DNA of 32,418 bases from a virus (IMGVR_UViG_3300020470_000111:1-32418), one strand, 5' to 3'; positions 15,345 to 24,477 are shown, numbered from the stretch's first letter. The notes: generated from the letters alone by a model not told the origin. Translations and numbers: made by a program.

Positions 15345-16643
15345 ATGGCGATAGCACCAGTAAATAAATTTGTAAATATTGCTGTTCCTGTAGCACCTGG
15401 AGCACAAGAACTTTATGAAGTTCCTACAGGAACTTCTTCTTTATTATTGTATGCTCAAGTCGCTAATGTTGCTATAGGTGTTACTTATCCGACAGTTACC
15501 TTTTGGCAGAGAAGAGAATCTAGAAGTACAGGAAATACAAGGGATATTAAAGTAGTTAAAGACGCTGAGATTCCACCAAATGATGGATTAATATTGGTTG
15601 ATGGTAGAATAGTATTAGAAAAAACTCCTTTAGTACTTGATAAAGTATTTATTAGAGGTAATCAGATTGGTGTTACTACTGTTTCTGGTGCTGATTATGA
15701 TGAACCAACGGGAATTGTTACCGTAACAACGATGGGTGAGCACGGGTTTAATCCAACTGAAAAAATTACTTTGGGTGGATTATACTTTACTTGTGGTGCT
15801 ACTTATACTGCTGGTAGTAATACAACATACAATCCTGTTGACGGTCTTTTGGAAATTGATGTTGGTAGTGGTCATAAATTACAAGTTGGACAATCTATAA
15901 CAATTGCTGATGATGGATTGACATTTACTTGTACTCATGGTAGTGGTAATCATTCATATCCAAGAGCAACAGATCCTGCTAGTAACAAGGCTTTACCTAT
16001 TCTTGCTATTTCTAATAGTACTGTTACTGTGAAAGTTCTTGATACAGTTCCTTCTTCAAATGTAACTCCACATACTTTTCAATTTGGAGCTCCTAATGCT
16101 ATAAAGAATAGTTATACTGGAATAACTACAAATGTCTTTCCTAATCCACAACAATCATATGTTGTAGAAACTGTTCCAACTCCCACTACATTTTCATTAG
16201 ATGTTGGAAGATCTACAGGAAATATACATAATTATCAACCATCACCTCATACATTCGTTCGTGCAACACCATTATGTGTTGAGGTTGTTGATGGAACTGG
16301 TAGTAGTCATTCTGCTGGAGATAAATTTAGTGTATGGAATGCAGATTATAATCCTACATCAGGTGAGCTTGTTTTAACTATTGGTGCTAATAGTCTTGTC
16401 AATGGAAATACTATTAAAATAGCAGATAATTCTCTGGTATTTACTTGCACTATGGATGGTAATTTTAGTGAACATTCTTATCCAAGATCTACTGATCCAG
16501 TATCTGGTTCTAGTATGACACTTGCAGTTGCTGGTTTTAATGAATCTATTAGGGTTCAAGTAGGATCAACAAATGCAGGTGGTATGGTCGCTCCATTACA
16601 AATGGAATTCATTGCAAGTATTCTAGAGAATAGTAATGTCTAG
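15345..16643 (+). CDS. Virion structural protein with repeated FTC/HSYPR modules (432 aa)
   Basis: The first 105 residues (VNIAVPVAPGAQELYEVPTG, SLLLYAQVANVAIG, FWQRRESRSTGNTRDI, EIPPNDGLILVDGRIVLEK) form a beta-rich domain common in cyanophage structural proteins. Two clear copies of a module follow, with the pattern Y-P-G-L/E-beta-GH-G-I-IADD-FTC-HSYPR-TDP. They start near nucleotides 15828 and 16345, and a degenerate unit lies before them. A further copy opens the next gene. Cys in the FTC motif and the HSYPR segment are conserved between copies. The function is probably fibre attachment or capsid/tail decoration. No enzyme motif is visible. The end overlaps the next start by 8 nt. Confidence 0.65.
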   Translation: MAIAPVNKFVNIAVPVAPGAQELYEVPTGTSSLLLYAQVANVAIGVTYPTVTFWQRRESRSTGNTRDIKVVKDAEIPPNDGLILVDGRIVLEKTPLVLDKVFIRGNQIGVTTVSGADYDEPTGIVTVTTMGEHGFNPTEKITLGGLYFTCGATYTAGSNTTYNPVDGLLEIDVGSGHKLQVGQSITIADDGLTFTCTHGSGNHSYPRATDPASNKALPILAISNSTVTVKVLDTVPSSNVTPHTFQFGAPNAIKNSYTGITTNVFPNPQQSYVVETVPTPTTFSLDVGRSTGNIHNYQPSPHTFVRATPLCVEVVDGTGSSHSAGDKFSVWNADYNPTSGELVLTIGANSLVNGNTIKIADNSLVFTCTMDGNFSEHSYPRSTDPVSGSSMTLAVAGFNESIRVQVGSTNAGGMVAPLQMEFIASILENSNV

Positions 16644-19600
16644 TTTAAACAGATATATTAGTGGAAGGGTTAAGAGAACCCCACAAGATCAATTAAAAGA
16701 AGATAGGTATAAGTATCTTAATGTAGAACAGGCAGAACCTAATTTAGGTGATCCTGTTGAGATGACCTATCATGATGTTACTGATGCAACTTATGATCCA
16801 GTTTCTGGTGATTTAGAGTTAACTCTTGGTGCTGGTCATGGATTAACTGTAGGTAATACTTTGGGAGTTGTAGGTGCTGCACTTACATTTAAATGTGATT
16901 ATAATGGAGATAATTTTACAACTGAGAAATCATATCCAAGAGAATTTGGTGCTAATACAGATACTGGTTCTGATTATCTTTATAATACTGTCGTTGGCAT
17001 TAGTGCTGTAACTGCAACTACTGTTACTATTAATGCTAATGCTGGTGGTGCAATAAGTGATACTTCAACTCATCAATGGTTTGGGCAGACTGCATATAAG
17101 GCAGTATATTCTGGTGATTATAATAAACCAACTCCTATTGGAAATCAATATCAAATAGTATCTGTTCCTGGTTTTCCAGGAGAAAGATTCTGGGTTCCAA
17201 TCGGTGGAGGTACAACTCCTGGTGCGTTAAGTATTTACGATGAAGGAGTTCTTGTAGGAACTGCTGCTCACATTAGTGAGATAGATTTTAGAGGAGCACC
17301 CGTAACAGCGACTGCCCTAGCTAATCAAAATAGGGCAACAGTTAGAGTTACTCCAGTTACTATTGGGTCTAATCCACCATCTAATCCATTTCATGGTGAA
17401 TTGTGGTGGGAGGATGATACTGGAGAATTGATGATATGGTACGCTGATGGTACTAGTGGTCAGTGGGTTGTATGTAACTCTGGTGGTGGTAATCTTAATC
17501 CAGGTCCTAAAGGACAAAAAGGTGATGAAGGTGATAAGGGTAGTCAAGGATTAACTGGATCTCAAGGTATTAAAGGTGAACAGGGTGCTGATTCAACTGT
17601 TCCAGGTCCAAAAGGTGAAGAAGGTACTAAAGGGCAAAAAGGTCTTGATGGTGATGGTGATAAAGGACAAAAGGGAGAAAAAGGTGACTTAGGGCAGAAA
17701 GGTCTTGATGGTGATAAAGGTTTTGACGGTACTAAAGGTGATAAGGGTGAACCTGATGGTGAGAAAGGACAGAAAGGTGTAAGTGGCGATAAAGGTAATA
17801 AAGGTGATGATAACTCCACTAAAGGTGAGAAAGGAGATCAGAATGCTAAAGGGCAGAAAGGTGAAGATGGTGCTTCCGCATCTAAAGGTGATAAAGGTGA
17901 AAAAGGTCAAAAGGGTGAAATAGGAGATAAAGGTTCTAAGGGTGATGTAGAAGCACAAGGTAATAAAGGTGATAAAGGTGAGAAAGGTGAGTTTAAAGGA
18001 CAGAAAGGTGAAGAAGGTGATAAAGGAATAAAAGGTGATGTACTACAAAAAGGTATTAAAGGTGATAAAGGTGAAGAAGGTGATAAAGGACAGAAGGGTA
18101 ATGTAGATGCACAAGGTAATAAAGGACAAAAAGGTGCAAAGGGTGAAGAAGGTCAAAAAGGTGAAATAGGAGTAGGTGAGAAAGGAGCACCAGGAACTGC
18201 TGCGTCTAAAGGAGATAAAGGTAATAAAGGTGAGAAAGGTGAGTTTAAAGGGGAGAAAGGTGATGAAGGACAAAAGGGTGATGATGGTGATGTTCTTGCA
18301 AAAGGTGTAAAGGGTGAACCAGGAGTATCAGAGAAAGGTCAAAAGGGTGAAGAGAGTGATAAAGGACAGAAAGGTGATTCTATAAAAGGGCAGAAAGGAG
18401 AAGATATAAAAGGTCAGAAGGGAGAACCAGGTGGTGAAGGTGATAAAGGTATAGAAGGTGATAAAGGACAACCAGGTGATGGTCAGAAAGGTAATTCTGG
18501 AGATAAGGGTCTAGATGGTGATAAAGGACAACAGGGAGATAAAGGTATAGAAGGTGATAAAGGACAACCAGGTGATGGAGATAAAGGTAATCAGGGAGAT
18601 AAGGGTCTAGCTGGTGATAAAGGACAACAGGGAGATAAAGGTCAATCAGGGGCAGATGCTGATAAAGGGGCAGATGGAGATAAGGGTCAAGAAGGAGATA
18701 AAGGTCAAAGAGGTGAAGATGGTGATGGGGATAAGGGTGAAGAAGGAGATAAAGGACAAGAAGGAGATAAAGGACAACCAGGTGAAGGTGGTGATGGAGA
18801 TAAAGGACAAGACGGAGATAAAGGACAACAGGGAGATAAAGGTATAGAAGGTGATAAGGGACAGCCAGGTGAAGGAGGTACTGCTGGTGCAGGTGGTAAT
18901 GACCACGATATCCAATATAATGATAATGGATCTCTTAAAGGTGCTGCTAGGTTACATTATCATGATAGTGACCATAAACTTGAATTCCTTAATAGCGGTG
19001 GAACGGCAAAATCAAAATTTTATATAAACAGTAGTAATGAACATGAAATTTGGACTGATACTTGGTCGGCTAATAATGGTTCTGCTGGAGTAGCACAAAA
19101 ATTTAAAGATAAGGGTATATGGTTTCCAGGTAAGATATATTCTTATGAAACTCCATCAAACCCTGAAAATGAAGGTGCTCTTGGTGAACCTGCTATGTCT
19201 GGTGGAACAACAGGAGCTTGGGATTGGGTTCCAGAATTTATTATTGATAATCATGCAAAGAGAGAGGTTTTTGGTCCTGGAAGTCATAGTTGGACAGCTG
19301 ATCTTACTCGGTATGCATTCTTTATATGGATTCTTACTGGTGGTGGTGGATCAGGTGGAGAAGGTTGGACAAACGCAGGAGGCGGTGGCGGTGGATCAGG
19401 TGGAACAGTTATTCAAATGGGTGGTCATGGTATGATTGGTAATCCTGCATCTATTTCTATAACAGTAGGATCTGGTGGTGCTGCTAGTAGTAGTGGTAAT
19501 GGAAATAATGGTGGTAATAGTTTTATATACCCTACTTACGGTTATAATATGGCTGCTGGTGGAGGTGGTGGTGGAATTGGTAATAACACTGTTAATGGTG

Positions 19601-19854
19601 GTGGTTTTGGTGGTACTGCAACAGGTACTTTCAGTGGTATTATTTCTCAAGGGGTAGCAGCTAATGGTGCTTTTGGTGGAGTAGGACACTCTGCTGGTTA
19701 TCTTCGTGGTTTTGGTGCTCCATCCTTCTGGGGAGGACCTCATGGTAGTAACTTTACTATTAAAGGTGCTCCTGGTTCTGGTGGTACTGGTTCTCAGAAT
19801 GGCACTGCTTCTCAACCTGGTGGTGATGGTGTTTGTGTTATAATATCAATCTAA
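16636..19854 (+). CDS. Collagen-like tail fibre with Gly-rich tip (1072 aa)
   Basis: Residues 1-40 (LNRYISGRVKRTPQDQL, RYKYLNVEQAEPNLGDP) are an N-terminal domain seen in cyanophage fibres. Residues 50-140 hold one FKC/KSYPR module like those in the previous gene. Residues 145-285 form a linker domain with ELWWEDDTGELMIWY. Residues about 288-750 are Gly-X-Y collagen repeats, mostly G-(Q/D/E)-K, forming a long triple helix. A globular head follows (NDHDIQYNDNG to about 895). The last 170 residues have Gly-rich runs (GGGGSGGEGW, AAGGGGGGIGNN) that resemble the polyglycine sandwich adhesins of T4-type phages, a plausible receptor-binding tip. Confidence 0.75.
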   Translation: MSSLNRYISGRVKRTPQDQLKEDRYKYLNVEQAEPNLGDPVEMTYHDVTDATYDPVSGDLELTLGAGHGLTVGNTLGVVGAALTFKCDYNGDNFTTEKSYPREFGANTDTGSDYLYNTVVGISAVTATTVTINANAGGAISDTSTHQWFGQTAYKAVYSGDYNKPTPIGNQYQIVSVPGFPGERFWVPIGGGTTPGALSIYDEGVLVGTAAHISEIDFRGAPVTATALANQNRATVRVTPVTIGSNPPSNPFHGELWWEDDTGELMIWYADGTSGQWVVCNSGGGNLNPGPKGQKGDEGDKGSQGLTGSQGIKGEQGADSTVPGPKGEEGTKGQKGLDGDGDKGQKGEKGDLGQKGLDGDKGFDGTKGDKGEPDGEKGQKGVSGDKGNKGDDNSTKGEKGDQNAKGQKGEDGASASKGDKGEKGQKGEIGDKGSKGDVEAQGNKGDKGEKGEFKGQKGEEGDKGIKGDVLQKGIKGDKGEEGDKGQKGNVDAQGNKGQKGAKGEEGQKGEIGVGEKGAPGTAASKGDKGNKGEKGEFKGEKGDEGQKGDDGDVLAKGVKGEPGVSEKGQKGEESDKGQKGDSIKGQKGEDIKGQKGEPGGEGDKGIEGDKGQPGDGQKGNSGDKGLDGDKGQQGDKGIEGDKGQPGDGDKGNQGDKGLAGDKGQQGDKGQSGADADKGADGDKGQEGDKGQRGEDGDGDKGEEGDKGQEGDKGQPGEGGDGDKGQDGDKGQQGDKGIEGDKGQPGEGGTAGAGGNDHDIQYNDNGSLKGAARLHYHDSDHKLEFLNSGGTAKSKFYINSSNEHEIWTDTWSANNGSAGVAQKFKDKGIWFPGKIYSYETPSNPENEGALGEPAMSGGTTGAWDWVPEFIIDNHAKREVFGPGSHSWTADLTRYAFFIWILTGGGGSGGEGWTNAGGGGGGSGGTVIQMGGHGMIGNPASISITVGSGGAASSSGNGNNGGNSFIYPTYGYNMAAGGGGGGIGNNTVNGGGFGGTATGTFSGIISQGVAANGAFGGVGHSAGYLRGFGAPSFWGGPHGSNFTIKGAPGSGGTGSQNGTASQPGGDGVCVIISI
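17500..18888 (+). repeat. Collagen-like Gly-X-Y coding repeat block (first fibre)
   Basis: About 460 codons of Gly-X-Y with Lys common in the Y position and Asp or Glu after the next Gly. Several longer segments recur almost exactly: the unit encoding GDKGIEGDKGQPG occurs near 18436, 18538 and 18838. Interruptions are few compared with the second fibre. Confidence 0.9.
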
Positions 19855-19868
19855 ATATTTAAAAAAGT

Positions 19869-20474
19869 ATGGCAATAGGACTCACACAAACAGTAGAAAT
19901 AGCGAAGCAGCAAAAGGCTGATCAATTGAGTGAGTTTTTTGCGTCTTTAACTTCTTCTCAAACTGCCTCATTAGAGGAACAAGGAACTAAGGCTACTTTT
20001 ATACAGTTTAAAGAGTTCCAAGATACAGTATTTGCTAAAGAAGCTGAAAAGGTTCAAAGTGCTGTTGGTATTACCTCACGATGTGCGATAGTTAATGATA
20101 GTGATGGAATACTTCAGGGTGTATATCCTCAGAATGTTCCAATAAATGAATTTAATCATCCACCTGAAACTACTGTTGTTGGTATAGCAAGTACATATTT
20201 TTCTGGATCAGGATGTAATGTACATGCTGGATGGAAATATACAACAGAAAGTGGATTCTTTAATCCTAATTTACCTACAAATTCTGATCTTTTTAAAACA
20301 CTTAGAGAAACTAGAGATCTATTTCTTACTCAATCTGATTGGACTAGAATGGATGATAATCAGTTATCATCTGATAAGAAAACAGAGTGGGCTACATATA
20401 GACAAGCATTGAGAGATCTTCCAGCAAACACTGCAGATCCTAGTAATCCAACTTGGCCAACGAAACCTAATTAA
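19869..20474 (+). CDS. Tail fibre assembly chaperone-like protein 1 (201 aa)
   Basis: The C-terminus has the pattern LRETRDLFLTQSDWT, then YRQALRDLP and WPTKP, typical of phage tail assembly chaperone families found next to fibre genes. The N-terminal half (IAKQQKADQLSEFFASLTSS) is helical and the centre is beta-rich (CAIVNDSDGILQGVYPQN). The same C-terminal pattern ends the 169-aa protein at 24807-25316, so each collagen-like fibre is followed by one such protein. The likely role is folding or trimerisation of the preceding fibre, or serving as a cap bound to it. That role is inferred from the family and the position. Confidence 0.65.
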   Translation: MAIGLTQTVEIAKQQKADQLSEFFASLTSSQTASLEEQGTKATFIQFKEFQDTVFAKEAEKVQSAVGITSRCAIVNDSDGILQGVYPQNVPINEFNHPPETTVVGIASTYFSGSGCNVHAGWKYTTESGFFNPNLPTNSDLFKTLRETRDLFLTQSDWTRMDDNQLSSDKKTEWATYRQALRDLPANTADPSNPTWPTKPN

Positions 20475-20476
20475 TT

Positions 20477-23400
20477 ATGGCAATAGATTTTCCCGATAAT
20501 CCGTATGTAGGTCAAATTTATACCTACGGCAATGCTAGTTGGAAGTGGGATGGTGTTGCCTGGAGAAGAATACCTGATCCTGGTGCAAAGGGTGAAGGTG
20601 GTGATGATGGAGAGGACGGTACAAAAGGTGAAGTAGGACAGAAAGGTGAACCAGGATTTGGTGAGAAGGGACAAAAGGGTGAAATAGGACAGAAAGGACT
20701 TGATGGAGATGGTACAAAAGGTGAGAAAGGTCAGAAGGGAGATACTGGAGATAAAGGTGAAGTAGGTCAGAAGGGTGAAGTAGGTTTCAAAGGAGAGAAA
20801 GGTGCTGTAGGTGTTGGACAAAAAGGTGAACAAGGTGATAAAGGACAGAAAGGTGAAATAGGTCAGAAAGGTGATGAAGGAGATAAAGGAGAAATAGGTC
20901 TAGGTGAGAAAGGAGAGAAGGGTGAAAAAGGTGTTAAGGGTGAGATAGGTGATAAAGGACAGAAAGGAGAAGTAGGACAGAAAGGAGAAGATAACTCAAC
21001 TAAGGGTCAGAAAGGTGAAGTAGAAAAGGGTGAGAAAGGTCAGAAGGGAGATACAGGAGATAAGGGAGATGAAGGACAGAAAGGTGAGATTGGTGTAGGT
21101 CAAAAGGGTGAACAAGGAGAAGATAACTCTACTAAGGGTCAAAAAGGAGAACTAGCTGAGAAAGGTCAGAAAGGTGAAGTAGGTGATAAAGGAACAAAAG
21201 GTGAAGATAATTCTACCAAAGGTGAAAAGGGGGATGATAACTCAACAAAAGGTCAGAAAGGTGAAGTAGCAGAAAAAGGTCAGAAAGGAGAAGTAGGACA
21301 GAAAGGTGAATTAAATGATAAGGGTCAGAAAGGACAAGTTGGTCAAAAAGGTGTTGAAGGTGCATCTGGAACAAATATTGGACAATGCCCAGTAATAGAT
21401 ACAACTGCTTCTTCTAGTGGTTGGACATATTCAAATAATGGTTATACAGCTACCATAGGTGCTGTAGCGGCTCATAAAGATATTAAGTGTGTAAAATTAG
21501 ATAATAATACGATCTATGAATTTAGGGTTGCTGGTAGTGCTTCTGGTGGTTATTGGGGATGGTATATTAGTGATGATCAATCTACTGGAACAGAAGGAGC
21601 TTCTCAATCTGCTCAAAATCAAATTACTCAAAATGTATTGCCTTGGTCTGCTAATTGGATAGGAATGGCAGATAATTATGGTTCTATTGATATGAATCAG
21701 GGATTTGATTGGACTACTCATTCTGCTGTAGAGATGTTAAGTGGTATTACTTGGGGTAATGAGCTTCATTTTGTAATTGATATGCCACAGCGTAAGGTGT
21801 GGATAAAGGGTATTGATCAATATGGTGATAAAGAAGACACTTGGTGGACTTACACTACTAATCAAACTGCAGGTACTCCTGTTCGTTCAGATAGTAATCC
21901 AACTTGCTTCTTAAGAGAAGATGGAAATATGGGATCTCTTTCTGGAGATTATTACTTTAATGTGGCAGTGTGGGCTCAATATAATGGAACTATTACTGTA
22001 GAACCAATACCACAAACAGAATCTGTATTCCGTAATGGTGCATTAGGACCACAGGGTGATAAGGGAGAACCAGGTGATAAAGGTACTAAAGGAGAAGTAG
22101 GTGATAAAGGGCAAAAGGGTGAAGATAATTCTACCAAGGGTCAGAAAGGTGAAGATAACTCAACAAAGGGTCAAAAGGGAGAAGTAGCCGAGAAAGGTCA
22201 AAAGGGTGAAGTAGGACAAAAAGGTGAAGCTAATGATAAAGGTCAGAAGGGAGAAGTAGAGAAAGGACAAAAAGGTGATGACAATTCTACTAAGGGACAA
22301 AAAGGAGAAGTAGGGCAGAAAGGTGAGAAAGGTGATGTAGAAGCACAGGGTAATAAAGGTCAGAAGGGAGAAGTAGAGAAAGGGCAGAAAGGAGAAGATA
22401 ACTCAACTAAGGGTCAGAAAGGTGAAGTAGGACAGAAAGGTGAAGAAGGTGAGAAAGGTCAAAAGGGTGATGTAGAAGCACAAGGTAATAAGGGTCAGAA
22501 AGGAGAAGAAGGTGTTAAAGGAGAACCTAGTACTGTTAAAGGACAAAAGGGTGATGATAATTCTACTAAGGGTCAGAAGGGTGAAGAAGTTAAAGGACAG
22601 AAAGGAGATACTGGAGATAAAGGTGAACCTAGTACTGTTAAAGGACAGAAAGGAGAAGATAACTCAACCAAAGGTCAGAAAGGTGAAGTAGGTGAAAAAG
22701 GAATAAAGGGTGAAGATAACTCCACTAAGGGTCAGAAGGGTGAAGAAGTTAAAGGTCAAAAAGGTGAAGAATCTACTGTGCCTGGTGATAAGGGTAATAA
22801 GGGTGATCAAGGTGATAAGGGTGAGAAAGGTGAGAAGGGACAACTAGGTGCAAGAAATTATAATGTAACTGCTGGTAATTCAAGTGATTACACTATAGAT
22901 GGTGCTAGTGATCCGACTCTTGAATTGATTAGGGGATTTACTTATACCTTTACTGTAAATGCAAGTGGTCATCCATTCTGGATTAAAACATCACAAGTTA
23001 CTGGTACAGGTAGTGCATATACTTCAGGAGTAACAAATAATGGTACACAATCTGGTGTATTAACATTTGCTGTTCCATATGATGCACCTAATACTTTGTA
23101 TTATATTTGCCAATATCATAGTAGTATGACAGGAACCATTAATATTAGTGGTCTTGGTCCTAAAGGTGATAAAGGTACTAAAGGTGAAATAGGACAGAAG
23201 GGTGATCAAGGGCAAAAAGGACAAGCTGGAGTAGGTGAAAAGGGAGTAAAGGGAGATGATAACTCTAGTAAAGGTCAGAAAGGAGAGGATAACTCTACTA
23301 AGGGTCAAAAAGGTGAAAAGGGTGATGAAGGGCAGAAAGGAACTACAGGTGTTGGTCAAAAAGGAGTATCAGGTGATGAAGGTGATAAGGGTCAGAAAGG

Positions 23401-24442
23401 TGAGATTGGTGTAGGTGAAAAGGGACAAAAAGGAATAGATAACTCTACTAAAGGTCAGAAAGGTGAGATTGGACAAAAAGGTGAGATTGGTGTAGGTGAA
23501 AAGGGGCAAAAGGGAGTAGATAACTCCACTAAAGGTCAGAAAGGTGAAGTAGGTGTTGGTCAGAAAGGTGAAGTAGGTGTAGGTCAAAAGGGTCAAAAGG
23601 GTGATCTAAGTAATCCAGTAACTTATGATTTAACAGCATCAAATGGTAGTACTGCAAACCATGAAAAAATACTACTTTCTGGTAGTGATAATACAGAAGA
23701 TGCAGTAACTCTTGCTGTTACTGATAGTCTAACAATATCACGTTCTAATAATTGGATAACATTTGGTAATTCAGGTCCATCTGGTCCATCTATTCCTTCA
23801 GGAACTACCATGTTGTTCTATCAATCTTCTGCTCCTACTGGATGGACAAAATCAACATCACATAATAATAAAGCACTCAGAGTTGTAAGTGGTTCTGGTG
23901 GTGGTTCTGGTGGTAGTCAATCATTTACTAGTGCTTTCCAAAATCATACTGTAAGTATCAGTGGTAGTGATACTGTAAGTATCAGTGATAGTGATACTGT
24001 AAACGTCAGTGGTAGTTTTAGTGGTAGCGATACAGTAAGCATCAGTGGTAATTGCGGTGGATCACAGATAATGTATGTTACTACCACTCAAAATTGGTTA
24101 TCGATAGATCAGATGCCATCTCACCAACACCAATATCATAATCCAATTGGTACTTCTGGTGGACAACATGGATTTGTAGATACTCAAAACGCTGGTTCTT
24201 CAGGACAACCTAGTGTTAATGCTAAGGGTGGCAGTAATTTCCACACACACGCTGTGATAATGTATACTATAAGTGGTTCTAACTTCACTTTCAGTGGCAG
24301 TGATACTGTAAACGTCAGTGGTAGTTTTAGTGGCAGTGATACTGTTAGTATTAGTGGTAGTGATACTGTAAACATCAGTGGTAGTGATAATGTAAATACT
24401 GCAGTTCAGTATATTGATGTTATAATATGCACAAAGAATTAA
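20477..24442 (+). CDS. Collagen-like tail fibre with cupredoxin-like domain and HxH tip (1321 aa)
   Basis: Domains in order: residues 1-35 N-terminal domain (DFPDNPYVGQIYTYGNASW); 36-296 collagen block I; 297-522 globular domain; 523-789 collagen block II; 790-893 a cupredoxin-like domain with H832, C878, H881 and M884; 893-1045 collagen block III; 1046-1321 a collar/needle-like tip. The tip has PSGTTMLFYQSSAPTGW, MPSHQHQYHN and NFHTHAVIMY, like the metal-binding HxH tips of T4 gp12 and gp37-type fibres, and is flanked by SGSDTV repeats. The collagen parts are broken about fifteen times by an identical DNSTKG (once DNSSKG) insertion. The protein probably forms a long trimeric host-binding fibre. 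Which receptor it binds cannot be read. Confidence 0.78.
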   Translation: MAIDFPDNPYVGQIYTYGNASWKWDGVAWRRIPDPGAKGEGGDDGEDGTKGEVGQKGEPGFGEKGQKGEIGQKGLDGDGTKGEKGQKGDTGDKGEVGQKGEVGFKGEKGAVGVGQKGEQGDKGQKGEIGQKGDEGDKGEIGLGEKGEKGEKGVKGEIGDKGQKGEVGQKGEDNSTKGQKGEVEKGEKGQKGDTGDKGDEGQKGEIGVGQKGEQGEDNSTKGQKGELAEKGQKGEVGDKGTKGEDNSTKGEKGDDNSTKGQKGEVAEKGQKGEVGQKGELNDKGQKGQVGQKGVEGASGTNIGQCPVIDTTASSSGWTYSNNGYTATIGAVAAHKDIKCVKLDNNTIYEFRVAGSASGGYWGWYISDDQSTGTEGASQSAQNQITQNVLPWSANWIGMADNYGSIDMNQGFDWTTHSAVEMLSGITWGNELHFVIDMPQRKVWIKGIDQYGDKEDTWWTYTTNQTAGTPVRSDSNPTCFLREDGNMGSLSGDYYFNVAVWAQYNGTITVEPIPQTESVFRNGALGPQGDKGEPGDKGTKGEVGDKGQKGEDNSTKGQKGEDNSTKGQKGEVAEKGQKGEVGQKGEANDKGQKGEVEKGQKGDDNSTKGQKGEVGQKGEKGDVEAQGNKGQKGEVEKGQKGEDNSTKGQKGEVGQKGEEGEKGQKGDVEAQGNKGQKGEEGVKGEPSTVKGQKGDDNSTKGQKGEEVKGQKGDTGDKGEPSTVKGQKGEDNSTKGQKGEVGEKGIKGEDNSTKGQKGEEVKGQKGEESTVPGDKGNKGDQGDKGEKGEKGQLGARNYNVTAGNSSDYTIDGASDPTLELIRGFTYTFTVNASGHPFWIKTSQVTGTGSAYTSGVTNNGTQSGVLTFAVPYDAPNTLYYICQYHSSMTGTINISGLGPKGDKGTKGEIGQKGDQGQKGQAGVGEKGVKGDDNSSKGQKGEDNSTKGQKGEKGDEGQKGTTGVGQKGVSGDEGDKGQKGEIGVGEKGQKGIDNSTKGQKGEIGQKGEIGVGEKGQKGVDNSTKGQKGEVGVGQKGEVGVGQKGQKGDLSNPVTYDLTASNGSTANHEKILLSGSDNTEDAVTLAVTDSLTISRSNNWITFGNSGPSGPSIPSGTTMLFYQSSAPTGWTKSTSHNNKALRVVSGSGGGSGGSQSFTSAFQNHTVSISGSDTVSISDSDTVNVSGSFSGSDTVSISGNCGGSQIMYVTTTQNWLSIDQMPSHQHQYHNPIGTSGGQHGFVDTQNAGSSGQPSVNAKGGSNFHTHAVIMYTISGSNFTFSGSDTVNVSGSFSGSDTVSISGSDTVNISGSDNVNTAVQYIDVIICTKN
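20581..21365 (+). repeat. Collagen-like repeat block I (second fibre)
   Basis: About 260 codons, mainly GQKGE and GDKGE units, with four DNSTKG interruptions. It encodes the first triple-helical segment. Confidence 0.9.
22047..22846 (+). repeat. Collagen-like repeat block II (second fibre)
   Basis: About 265 codons with seven DNSTKG interruptions, plus recurring GEPSTVKG and DVEAQGNKG variants. The DVEAQGNKG variant also occurs in the collagen block of the first fibre near 17946, so the two genes share repeat types. Confidence 0.9.
23155..23612 (+). repeat. Collagen-like repeat block III (second fibre)
   Basis: About 150 codons with three DNSTKG and one DNSSKG interruptions and repeated GEIGVGEKGQKG units. 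Confidence 0.9.
23950..24395 (+). repeat. SGSDTV-type short repeats flanking the fibre tip
   Basis: Short units encoding SGSDTVSI/NV occur in two clusters (about 23950-24050 and 24290-24395) on either side of the HxH tip region. Alternating Ser/Gly/Val suggests beta strands in the needle shaft. Confidence 0.75.
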
Positions 24443-24444
24443 AT

Positions 24445-24457
24445 AATGTGTTATAAT
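24445..24457 (+). promoter_or_regulatory. Sigma70-like extended -10 promoter, copy 1
   Basis: AATGTGTTATAAT contains TGTTATAAT, a perfect extended -10 (TGnTATAAT). A weak -35 (TGCACA, 24428-24433) lies 18 nt upstream. The ATG of the 110-aa gene is 20 nt downstream. The same 13-mer occurs before the carbamoyltransferase. Confidence 0.6.
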
Positions 24458-24477
24458 ATGAATAAAGATTTAATATA

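Noticed and set aside
17562-19815. Several long open frames antisense or out of frame to the collagen-like and Gly-rich regions.
   Set aside because: They arise from biased, repetitive codons and have low-complexity products with no start signals. The same holds for such frames at 20471-20833 and 23060-23596.
19850-19857. TCTAAATA before the 201-aa gene.
   Set aside because: It is only 11 bp from the ATG and overlaps the preceding stop codon, so a transcript would start at or after the start codon region.
17500-23612. Regular short repeats that might suggest a CRISPR array.
   Set aside because: They are in-frame Gly-X-Y codons within long ORFs, with no fixed repeat-spacer structure and no cas genes.
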